Assembly: GCA_017414585.1 (NCBI GenBank)
Contig: JAFQLN010000168.1
Span: 1-11,776 of the forward strand
Direction: 5' to 3'
From: Clostridia bacterium
GTDB lineage: Bacteria > Bacillota_A > Clostridia > Oscillospirales > CAG-272
Length of the DNA: 11,776 bases
Positions 5,357 through 11,776 of this stretch are shown here, piece after piece. The translations under genes were made by a program, and so were the position numbers. Every line of letters starts with the position of its first letter. Position 1 is the stretch's first letter. The notes under the pieces are model-generated. The model saw nothing but the letters and a program-made list of their open reading frames with translations. It ran no database searches and was not told the origin of the DNA.

Positions 5357-7465
5357 TTACACCCGGCTGTCGTACTGTTCCAGCAGTTCCCGGACTGTCG
5401 TTTTCTGATCCGCCTGTTCATACGGCAGGAATGTTTTTTCGGAATGAATCCATTCCACTTCCAGATCCGCCATTTCATTGTACAGCGCATTGGCACGCCA
5501 GGTTTCTCTGCCATATACCAGCGGCAGACCGTCTTCCGAATATTCTTCATCCTTTTCGAGAATATCTTTCATCTTATCAAAGAAGAAAGACCAGCGCATT
5601 TTATAGTACTGTCCGATGAGTCCTGACCATTCACGCCACGAATAGTCAAAGATATGCGGATTGTCGTCCTTCCCCCAGATCGTTACAAGTGCTGCGGCAT
5701 TGTATCCGTACAGTGCCTTTTCCGCTTCCGTTTCTCCGTGCCGTACAGCATCGGAAACCCATTTGTCAAAACGGAATTCTTCTCTGCCATAGAGGAGTCT
5801 GTCCATATCGTCGAGCATCTGTAAAAACTGTCCGCTGAGAAGGTCAAACTTCTGCGCATCCCGGTCGTAAAAGGCTTTCGCTGTATCCTTATAAAGGAAA
5901 TATGCATAGTCACTGAGATACTGTCTTGTGATATCGGTAATATCATAGAGATAACCGTCCGTTTCGCTGTCCGTATCCAGAAGCAGGGACGCCGCGCGTT
6001 TCAGTTCTTCGATATCGTAGGCAAACGAAAATCCGTCGTTCGGTCCGGATTTTTTCAGGTTAAGGGCGGGACGGGCACAGACAGCGGAACTTGTTTCCAC
6101 ACCGTCGGTATTCCGTGCATACACAGTCCTCAAAAGAATATCCCATGCCTGCCGTGCGTTTTTGTCGTAAGTACCGTATCGTCTGAGAATGTAATCGTCC
6201 AGCCATGCATCCAGATCGACGGGTTCCGTGCGTGTCAGCATTTCAAACGCGAGCGCATAATACACCGGATTCTGCCCGATGCCTTCCATAAACAATCCGG
6301 TTCCGACTGCATTGGGGGCAATTTCTTTTGCAGCGGCATAGCGGTTTTCTGCCTGCGCCCGTAAATCTCCGTGCATCCGGATGCGTCCGCCGAAATTATG
6401 CAGGTTTCCGAGGACAAAGTCATATCCCCAGTAGGCTTCGCAGTTTTTATACTTGAATCCGTTCAGATCGAGAACAAGGAGGCGGTCTTTCGGGACGACA
6501 CTGGCAATGCCCTTGCGGATGGACCACGCCTGCATAACCCATTTGTAATCCGCATCAAACTGCCGGAACATTTCGCTGATTCCGATGCCGACGCTGTTCA
6601 GATATTCGTCCCCTGCAACCGGCGGAGCACTTTCGTGGAACGGATCCGATGCATAATAGCCGTATGCGCCGAACAGCTTTTTCTGCTGCTGTAAAAACTC
6701 CATGCCGAATTCGTAAAACAGCGGATCGGTCGGGTCAAGCTGCACCGTCGGATCCAGACCGCACCACTCTCCTTTATACTGGAGCTTCGCCTCCGGATAC
6801 TTTTCTGCAAAACTCTTCGGAACATGACCGGAAAAGCCCTGCTGAATCGGCATCATGCCCAGAGAAGTGACTCTGTCGATGATTTTTTTGCCCAGAACAA
6901 TGCTCTTTTCTACCCAGCTTTTCGGCAGAGGTCCTGCGAACCCGTCCAGATTTGCCATCCACTGCCATGCGAGGAAAGCGGGACCGGACAGAAATTCCAG
7001 CGTTTCCTCCTCGGAAAAACCTTTACTGATCAGTGTGTGATACCAGATGCCTTCCACACCGACAATACAAAGAGGCATATTGATTCCGTTCAGTGCCATG
7101 AAGTCAATCTCTTTTTCCCAGCGGTCAAAATCCCACCATGCAGCGGAATAGTTGAAGGTGCAGTAATTCATATACACGCGGTATTTCTGTTCGATGCAGT
7201 GCCTGTACGGAACAGGCTGGGGAAGCGTTTCCGGTATGACAAGATTGCACCCGCACCACGACAAGTCCGCTTTTAACGTGTTCTTCAGATAATATCCGAG
7301 CGCCGCGGCAAGGCTTCCCTGATTATTGCCGCACAGGAGCAGTTTTCCGTCTTCAAAGCCAACGGAATAGGTGTCCCTGCCCTGATCCGCTTCACAGAGC
7401 CGGCAGATGATTTGCCCGCTCTTGCCCGGCAGTACACGTTCGATGAGTTGATAGATAGCTGTCAC
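5357..7465 (-). CDS. GH89 alpha-N-acetylglucosaminidase, cytoplasmic
   Basis: A 702-residue protein recognisable as GH89 (NAGLU-like) over nearly its whole length. Landmarks: YMNYCTFNYSAAWWDFDRWE (98-117), ALNGINMPL (124-132), QGFSGHVP (209-216), DPTDPLF (244-250), WVMQAWSI (309-316), LGNLHNFGG (352-360) and GTGLFMEGIGQNP (388-400). By analogy with human NAGLU, E278 (SDPFHE) is the acid/base and E394 (FMEGIGQN) the nucleophile. The family removes terminal alpha-linked GlcNAc with retention, for example from heparan sulfate fragments or GlcNAc-alpha-1,4-Gal mucin caps. There is no signal peptide or CBM32 module, unlike the secreted clostridial mucin enzymes. The start is a GTG at 7465 with AGGAGG 9 nt upstream, 40 nt after the MATE gene. 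Confidence 0.92.
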   Translation of the reverse strand: MTAIYQLIERVLPGKSGQIICRLCEADQGRDTYSVGFEDGKLLLCGNNQGSLAAALGYYLKNTLKADLSWCGCNLVIPETLPQPVPYRHCIEQKYRVYMNYCTFNYSAAWWDFDRWEKEIDFMALNGINMPLCIVGVEGIWYHTLISKGFSEEETLEFLSGPAFLAWQWMANLDGFAGPLPKSWVEKSIVLGKKIIDRVTSLGMMPIQQGFSGHVPKSFAEKYPEAKLQYKGEWCGLDPTVQLDPTDPLFYEFGMEFLQQQKKLFGAYGYYASDPFHESAPPVAGDEYLNSVGIGISEMFRQFDADYKWVMQAWSIRKGIASVVPKDRLLVLDLNGFKYKNCEAYWGYDFVLGNLHNFGGRIRMHGDLRAQAENRYAAAKEIAPNAVGTGLFMEGIGQNPVYYALAFEMLTRTEPVDLDAWLDDYILRRYGTYDKNARQAWDILLRTVYARNTDGVETSSAVCARPALNLKKSGPNDGFSFAYDIEELKRAASLLLDTDSETDGYLYDITDITRQYLSDYAYFLYKDTAKAFYDRDAQKFDLLSGQFLQMLDDMDRLLYGREEFRFDKWVSDAVRHGETEAEKALYGYNAAALVTIWGKDDNPHIFDYSWREWSGLIGQYYKMRWSFFFDKMKDILEKDEEYSEDGLPLVYGRETWRANALYNEMADLEVEWIHSEKTFLPYEQADQKTTVRELLEQYDSRV

Positions 7466-7505
7466 ACTGTCATTCCTCCTGAATCATTGCTGTATAGAAT
7501 TGGTT

Positions 7506-8921
7506 TTAAATCTTCTTCCTGTACCAGCTTGTCCCGCCGAAACGGATAAAGGTAAACACAAAACGCATGAACTGGTCGATAAAGAGCGAAATACACGCGC
7601 CGTATACCCCCAGTCCCATTGGGTAGCAGAGAATATAAGTCAGCACGGGACGGACAAGGGCAATGGATATAAATGATACAACCGCTGTATATTTCGTATC
7701 CCCCGCACCGTTGAGGCATCCGCGGCAGATGACCTGCGCAACCTGAAACGGCGCTGTCACCGCAACAATGTATAGAAGATGTCTTCCGACACGGATAATT
7801 TCGGGATCATTCGAAAACAGCCGCACGAGCAGTCCGCCGCCAAAGGTAAACACGAGTACAAGCAGTACACTGATGCACGCCCCGAACCGCTGACCGATCT
7901 TTCCGTATACAATCGAGTGGTCGGGACGTTTTCTGCCGAGATTCTGCCCGACGAGCGCAGAAGACGCCACGCCGATCCCGTCTCCGGCTGTGAAGGACAG
8001 TGTGATGATGCTCATAACAATCTGATGTGTCGCAAACTCCAGAGTACCCAGTTCCGCAACGAGCTTGGCATAGGAGAAAAAGCCGATGCGCATGAAGACC
8101 TGTTCGACAAGCGAGCCGGAACCGATCGACAGTGCGGTTTTCAGCTGGCTGTAATCCGGGTGCAGCATATCGGACAGACGCAGACGAAGGAAACGATCCT
8201 TTTTGCACACGGACAAAATGGAAATCACCGCGGATGCAAAGTTGCCGAACATGGTTGCAATTGCTGCACCGATGACACCGAGCTTCGGGAAAAAGAAGAG
8301 TCCGTTGATCAGCAGAGCATTAAAAACAACATTCACCAGATTCGCGCACAGGTTTGTCGTCATGGAAATCCGTGTGTTGCCGGAACCACGCTGTGCCGCA
8401 TTGATGATGAGCGAAATGACGGTAAAGTTCATCCCGACCATCGTGATGCGGAAATACGGAATCGCCAGATCAATCGTATCCGCCTGTGCTCCGGCAAACA
8501 GCAGAAGCGGACGGGAGACGAGAAAACCAATCACTGTGAAGAGAGCACAGAGAACCACCGAAATCGGCAGGATCATTGCAAGCACCTGATTGGCACGCTT
8601 CTGATCTTTTTCTCCGAATCGTCGGCTAACCATGGCGTTGACGGCAATGCTCAGCGAAAGGAAGATCGCGTAAAAGAGCAGTCTCGGCTGATTGGTAAGC
8701 CCAACCGCAGCAACGGCTGTTTCTCCAACAGATGAAACCATCACGGAATCCACGAAGGAAACCAGTCCGATCAGCATGGACTCCATCAGAGCAGGCCACG
8801 CGATCTTCACAAAGTTCGCATACATCTGCTTCGCGGGGTAATCATTCCCCAGCTTTTCGTTTTCTTTGATCATATATTCCGGCAGAATCAGTCTCCGGAA
8901 CACTTGCTCGATGCTTTTCAT
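7506..8921 (-). CDS. MATE family transporter
   Basis: A 471-residue, twelve-span membrane protein of the multi-antimicrobial extrusion family. The two halves carry the expected pseudo-repeat signatures: FVDSVMVSSVG in span one (the Asp is residue 58) and QRGSGNTR (177-184) in the N-half, with LNGAGDTKYTA (403-413) in the C-half. The first 35 residues are a cytoplasmic extension. MATE proteins usually export cationic compounds using Na+ or H+ gradients. Here the gene leads an operon with GH89 and GH43 and sits beside an AraC regulator, and no other transporter is present, so a role in sugar or oligosaccharide traffic deserves testing. ATG at 8921; AGAGG lies 5 nt upstream. Confidence 0.92.
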   Translation of the reverse strand: MKSIEQVFRRLILPEYMIKENEKLGNDYPAKQMYANFVKIAWPALMESMLIGLVSFVDSVMVSSVGETAVAAVGLTNQPRLLFYAIFLSLSIAVNAMVSRRFGEKDQKRANQVLAMILPISVVLCALFTVIGFLVSRPLLLFAGAQADTIDLAIPYFRITMVGMNFTVISLIINAAQRGSGNTRISMTTNLCANLVNVVFNALLINGLFFFPKLGVIGAAIATMFGNFASAVISILSVCKKDRFLRLRLSDMLHPDYSQLKTALSIGSGSLVEQVFMRIGFFSYAKLVAELGTLEFATHQIVMSIITLSFTAGDGIGVASSALVGQNLGRKRPDHSIVYGKIGQRFGACISVLLVLVFTFGGGLLVRLFSNDPEIIRVGRHLLYIVAVTAPFQVAQVICRGCLNGAGDTKYTAVVSFISIALVRPVLTYILCYPMGLGVYGACISLFIDQFMRFVFTFIRFGGTSWYRKKI

Positions 8922-8985
8922 ATTGTCCTCTGCCGGGATATCCCCGCGGAAAATGCAAAAATAGGTTCATGTGCTTTTTCCCTTC

Positions 8986-9014
8986 ATTATAACACAATTA
9001 CCGTCCATCCGCAA
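8986..9014 (-). promoter_or_regulatory. promoter of the MATE-GH89-GH43 operon
   Basis: On the minus strand TATAAT (8986-8991) with a TGT extension, 17 nt from TTGCGG (9009-9014). The -10 is perfect and extended while the -35 is half-consensus, the kind of promoter an upstream activator such as the adjacent AraC protein could boost. Initiation near 8979 gives a leader of about 58 nt. That leader contains a 10-bp palindrome GGGATATCCC (8935-8944). Confidence 0.65.
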
Positions 9015-9068
9015 GGTATACAGGCAATTCTGCCCGGTCACAAAGGAAAACTTCCCCTGCAATCCCAC

Positions 9069-9848
9069 TCACTCTCCAGCATAATTGCGGAAGCGCGCCG
9101 GAGAAATTCCCGTGAAGTTCTTAAACTGCCGGATAAAATGCGTCAGATTGCTGTAGCCGAGAGATTCCGCAATGGAAGAGACGGAGTGATCCGTAAAGGA
9201 GAGCGCATTTTTTGCGGCGTCAATCCGTGCGCGGATCAGATCGTCCATCGGGGAGTTCCCGTAGACGGAGCGGTAGACACTGTAAAAACGAGATTCGCTC
9301 AGTCCCACCCGCGATGCCATTTCCCGGACCGTCCATGAATACCCGAGGGAACGGAAAATCTCTCCGCGCAGCTTCCGGAGTCGTTCGGATGTGGAAATAT
9401 CAACCGCAGCGGATGATTCACCGGATACAGCCCGTGCAAGGCGGATGAACAGCTCGCGGATTTTCAGCTCGAGCAGCTCATCCCGTCCGCTCCTTTGTGC
9501 GAAAAATTCACTTTCCATCTCACGGACGATGTCGGTGATGAAATCGGAGCGCTGGGGATAAAACAGTGTGGAAAAAGGCAGTCCGGTCGTTGAAAGCAGC
9601 GGCGCGGGATCGCCCTGGAAGTGAAACCAGTCGTGGATGAGCGGATGCGGACTGTGGATGTACTGCGGAACGCCGGGTTCATAGAGAATACAGCCGTGGT
9701 GGGGAACGTTGACCAGTTCACTTCCGAAGCGGATTTGTGCACCGTTGGAGAAATGGACAAAGGTATAGTCGGGATGACCGTTTTTTCTGTCGAGCGTAAA
9801 GCCCGCTTTTTCCGGCCATGCGTGACGGATTGCTGTGATTTTCAGCAT
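9069..9848 (-). CDS. AraC-family transcriptional regulator
   Basis: A 259-residue regulator. Residues about 15-110 form a cupin-like ligand-binding domain (DYTFVHFSNGAQIRFGSE, then HGCILYEPGVPQYIHSP, then HDWFHFQGDPAPLL). The C-terminal 100 residues are the paired AraC helix-turn-helix: WTVREMASRVGLSESRFYSV (172-191) and SSIAESLGYSNLTHFIRQFK (224-243), followed by the family's FTGISPARFRN ending. The ligand is probably a sugar released from the glycan processed by the neighbouring enzymes. The ATG at 9848 has GGAGG 5 nt upstream; longer forms would run through the promoter. It is divergent from GH2 and directly upstream of the MATE operon, so it can plausibly control both. Confidence 0.92.
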   Translation of the reverse strand: MLKITAIRHAWPEKAGFTLDRKNGHPDYTFVHFSNGAQIRFGSELVNVPHHGCILYEPGVPQYIHSPHPLIHDWFHFQGDPAPLLSTTGLPFSTLFYPQRSDFITDIVREMESEFFAQRSGRDELLELKIRELFIRLARAVSGESSAAVDISTSERLRKLRGEIFRSLGYSWTVREMASRVGLSESRFYSVYRSVYGNSPMDDLIRARIDAAKNALSFTDHSVSSIAESLGYSNLTHFIRQFKNFTGISPARFRNYAGE

Positions 9849-9884
9849 GGAATCCTCCTGCATACTTTTTAAACAGTTCATCTG

Positions 9885-9913
9885 ATTATAGCACATACAG
9901 TAGGATATGTCAA
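9885..9913 (-). promoter_or_regulatory. araC promoter
   Basis: On the minus strand TTGACA (9908-9913), 17 nt, TATAAT (9885-9890), with TGC before the -10. It is a perfect consensus with extended -10. Initiation near 9878 gives a leader of about 30 nt. Its -35 faces the GH2 -35 across 20 bp, so proteins bound between them could affect both directions. Confidence 0.85.
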
Positions 9914-9931
9914 CTTTTTCGGATGTTATGT
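9906..9931. promoter_or_regulatory. candidate AraC-family half-sites between divergent promoters
   Basis: TATGT occurs at 9906-9910 and 9927-9931, exactly 21 bp apart, and both are followed within a few bases by ACTT. An inverted copy (ACATA) lies at 9893-9897. Two half-sites on the same helical face with this spacing fit how AraC-type dimers bind. The motif is short and could be chance. Confidence 0.35.
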
Positions 9932-9933
9932 AC

Positions 9934-9962
9934 TTGAAATCATCACCGGACGGGGGTATAAT
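9934..9962 (+). promoter_or_regulatory. GH2 gene promoter
   Basis: TTGAAA (9934-9939), 17-nt spacer, TATAAT (9957-9962). The match is one base short of consensus. Initiation near 9969 leaves a leader of about 40 nt, with AAAGGA 8 nt before the ATG at 10009. Confidence 0.8.
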
Positions 9963-9972
9963 TAAATTATAC
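9956..9972. promoter_or_regulatory. perfect palindrome over the GH2 -10 box
   Basis: GTATAATT-A-AATTATAC is a perfect 8-bp inverted repeat around one base, covering the -10 box and probable start point of the GH2 promoter. A protein bound here would block open-complex formation, so it looks like a repressor operator. AT-rich sequence makes chance palindromes more likely, hence the moderate confidence. Confidence 0.4.
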
Positions 9973-10008
9973 ATATTCAATATTTTATTTCCTGAAAGGA
10001 TACGAAAA

Positions 10009-11712
10009 ATGATGTACAGATGCGAACATCCGAAGCCGCAGTTCATGCGCGAAAACTGGATCAATCTCAACGGCGAATGGCAGTTTGAGATCGACAGAGG
10101 CAACAGCGGCACCGCAAGAAAGCTCTATGAAGACAGTGTACAGCTCGGCGGCGTGATCAACGTCCCCTTCTGCCCCCAGTCCAAGCTCTCCGGTGTGGAA
10201 GACACGGACTTTATGAACTCTGTCTGGTACAAGAGAGAAGTGGAACTCACCGAAGAACAGACTGCCGGCAAGGTTGTTCTCCATTTCGGTGCGGTTGACT
10301 ATGCCGCGACAGTTTATGTCAACGGCAAGCGTGTCGGCACGCACAAGGGCGGTTATGTCTCCTTCAAGTTTGACGTAACCAAGTTTGTACAGGCAGGCAA
10401 GAACACTGTCTGCGTGCACGCGGAAGATGACGAAAGAAACCGTCTCATCCCGCGCGGCAAGCAGAGTGAAGAATACTACTCCCACGGCTGTGACTACACC
10501 AGAACCACCGGTATCTGGCAGACCGTATGGATGGAATTCATGCCCGCAGTTTCCATTATCAAGGCAAAGTATCTCACCGATATCGAAGCCGGCACACTGA
10601 CCATCATCGCAGACCTCGCAGGCGCAGGCACGCTTACCGCGGCAGCATCTTTTGAAGGCAAGGACTGCGGCAAGGCTTGTGTCAAGTCCGCAGGCGGTCA
10701 GGTAATTCTCACCCTCGCTCTCACCGAAAAGCATCTCTGGGAGATCGGCAAGGGCGGACTTTACGACCTCGTTCTCACCTACGGCGACGACGTTGTAAAC
10801 AGCTATTTCGGTCTGCGCTCCATTGATTACCGCGACTGGAAGTTCTACCTCAACGGCAAGAGTGTATTCCAGAGACTCGTTCTCGACCAGGGCTTCAACC
10901 CCGACGGTATTTACACCGCTCCGACGGATGAATTCCTTGCTGCCGACATTGATCTTTCCATGGCAATGGGCTTCAACGGTGCGCGTCTGCACGAAAAGGT
11001 CTTTGAAGAACGCTTCCTCTACCATGCAGACAGGAAGGGTTACATTGTATGGGGCGAATATCCGAACTGGGGTCTTGACCACTCCTATGAAGATTCCGTT
11101 TACGGCATCCTTCCCGAATGGCTGGAAGAAGTGGAACGCGACTTCAACCATCCTTCCATCGTTGGCTGGTGCCCGATGAACGAAACATGGGACCAGAAGG
11201 GCAGAAAGCAGTATGATCCCATGCTCGACCTTGTATACCGCGCAACCAAGGCGGCTGACCCGACCCGTCCGTGCATAGATACCTCCGGCGGATACCACGT
11301 TTCAACCGATATTTATGACGTACATAATTATGAGCAGAATCCCGAAACGCTCGCAAAGCATTATGAAAGCTTCGTCAAGGATGGAACCCACATTGACCCG
11401 CCCTGCGGTCATCGCCAGCATTACAACAACGACAAGCCGTTCTTTGTCAGCGAATACGGCGGAATCCGCTGGACGGACAAAGAAGGCTGGGGCTACGGTA
11501 ATGCACCCACGACGGAAGAAGAATTCCTCACCAGACTCAAGGGTCTGACCGATGTTTTCCTGGACAACCCGCATATGTTCGGTTACTGCTACACCCAGCT
11601 GACCGACGTTGAACAGGAACAGAACGGTCTGTATACATACAACCGCCAGCCCAAGTTCCCGCCGGAAGTCATCAGCGCAATCTTCGGACGCAAAGCTGCT
11701 GTTGAAGACTGA
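10009..11712 (+). CDS. GH2 family beta-glycosidase, cytoplasmic
   Basis: A 567-residue GH2 enzyme with the usual three domains: jelly-roll sugar-binding domain (about 15-178), Ig-like domain (about 180-272) and TIM barrel (about 275-560). Acid/base E392 (WCPMNETWD) and nucleophile E482 (FVSEYGG) are in place. Length resembles beta-glucuronidases, but the Asn-x-Lys carboxylate-binding motif expected before the GxxT segment is replaced by EQNG (537-540), so beta-galactosidase-like or other neutral specificity is more likely. No signal peptide. ATG at 10009 (a second ATG follows at once), AAAGGA 8 nt upstream. About 30 of 32 lysines use AAG and C-ending codons abound, unlike the neighbouring genes, which suggests high expression. 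Divergent from araC. Confidence 0.92.
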   Translation: MMYRCEHPKPQFMRENWINLNGEWQFEIDRGNSGTARKLYEDSVQLGGVINVPFCPQSKLSGVEDTDFMNSVWYKREVELTEEQTAGKVVLHFGAVDYAATVYVNGKRVGTHKGGYVSFKFDVTKFVQAGKNTVCVHAEDDERNRLIPRGKQSEEYYSHGCDYTRTTGIWQTVWMEFMPAVSIIKAKYLTDIEAGTLTIIADLAGAGTLTAAASFEGKDCGKACVKSAGGQVILTLALTEKHLWEIGKGGLYDLVLTYGDDVVNSYFGLRSIDYRDWKFYLNGKSVFQRLVLDQGFNPDGIYTAPTDEFLAADIDLSMAMGFNGARLHEKVFEERFLYHADRKGYIVWGEYPNWGLDHSYEDSVYGILPEWLEEVERDFNHPSIVGWCPMNETWDQKGRKQYDPMLDLVYRATKAADPTRPCIDTSGGYHVSTDIYDVHNYEQNPETLAKHYESFVKDGTHIDPPCGHRQHYNNDKPFFVSEYGGIRWTDKEGWGYGNAPTTEEEFLTRLKGLTDVFLDNPHMFGYCYTQLTDVEQEQNGLYTYNRQPKFPPEVISAIFGRKAAVED

Positions 11713-11757
11713 GTGGGGATAATCTGAAGCTGAAATTGTAAGACAACCACCCCACTC
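11711..11757. other. inverted repeat downstream of the GH2 gene
   Basis: GAGTGGGG (11711-11718, overlapping the GH2 stop codon) pairs perfectly with CCCCACTC (11750-11757) across a 31-nt loop. No T-run follows within the window, so a standard terminator is not shown. It may be a 3' stability hairpin or part of a larger element cut off by the window end. Confidence 0.35.
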
Positions 11758-11776
11758 CCGAGAATTTCCCTTACGG

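Noticed and set aside
5326..5550. Longer N-terminus for the GH43 protein
   Set aside because: It would overlap the 3' end of GH89 in another frame. The GH43 fold begins right at MRKFVNPIVDGYYADP, so the start at 5325 is kept despite the long ribosome-site spacing.
7779..8735. 318-codon open frame on the plus strand opposite the MATE gene
   Set aside because: Antisense to an unambiguous MATE protein. The translation is rich in His, Cys, Gln and Arg with no hydrophobic core pattern, and there is no supporting ribosome site.
9001..9068. Terminator between araC and the MATE promoter
   Set aside because: Only very short stems (for example GGCA/TGCC with a 4-nt loop) and no proper T-run were seen.
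9849..10112. Longer N-terminus for the AraC regulator
   Set aside because: It would include the araC promoter and part of the GH2 5' end. The ATG at 9848 has an ideal ribosome site and follows the predicted transcription start.
9985..11298. 437-codon open frame on the minus strand opposite the GH2 gene
   Set aside because: It lies fully antisense to a gene with clear GH2 catalytic motifs and resembles no family. Biased codon use of the GH2 gene (few AT-rich codons) naturally leaves the opposite strand open.
10009..11712. Naming the GH2 enzyme a beta-glucuronidase, which would make a heparosan pathway with GH89
   Set aside because: The Asn-x-Lys motif needed to bind the glucuronate carboxylate is absent by eye alignment.

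Overview
The window looks like chromosomal DNA from a clostridial Firmicute, probably a gut-associated Oscillospiraceae/Ruminococcaceae-like organism. This is inferred from moderate GC, strong AGGAGG-type ribosome binding sites, near-consensus sigma-A promoters (TTGACA-N17-TATAAT), the kinds of gene families present, and a hairpin-rich intergenic repeat at the left end. No rRNA, tRNA, CRISPR array, integrase or transposase is visible. All genes look intact, and no gene-free stretch exceeds about 175 bases.

Left part (1-3490), all on the minus strand, holds two stacked regulatory/membrane modules. The first to be transcribed (3487 down to 1561) encodes an XRE-AbrB two-domain regulator, an ABC-2 type ATPase and an ABC-2 type permease. 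These overlap by 4 bp at each junction (TTGA, ATGA). Immediately downstream, a perfect consensus promoter (1501-1529) with two palindromic sites just upstream drives a second operon (1466 down to 128). It encodes a DUF2975 membrane protein, a YozG-like XRE regulator, and two small multi-spanning membrane proteins that I cannot assign to a family.

Middle (3600-4336): a single plus-strand gene for a PHP-superfamily metal-dependent phosphoesterase (histidinol-phosphatase-like), with its own near-perfect promoter. A short convergent intergenic region with a possible bidirectional terminator follows.

Right part (4447-11712) is a small glycan-utilisation locus. An AraC-family regulator (minus) and a GH2 beta-glycosidase (plus) are transcribed divergently from back-to-back promoters. 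Downstream of araC, a separate promoter drives a minus-strand operon of MATE-family transporter, GH89 alpha-N-acetylglucosaminidase and GH43 glycosidase. None of the three enzymes has a signal peptide, so they should act in the cytoplasm on imported oligosaccharides. The only transporter in the unit is the MATE protein, which is the main oddity. A reasonable but unproven picture is that the AraC protein senses a sugar derived from an alpha-GlcNAc-capped glycan (host mucin or glycosaminoglycan, or a microbial or plant glycan) and switches on both transcription units, whose enzymes then trim that glycan from its non-reducing end.
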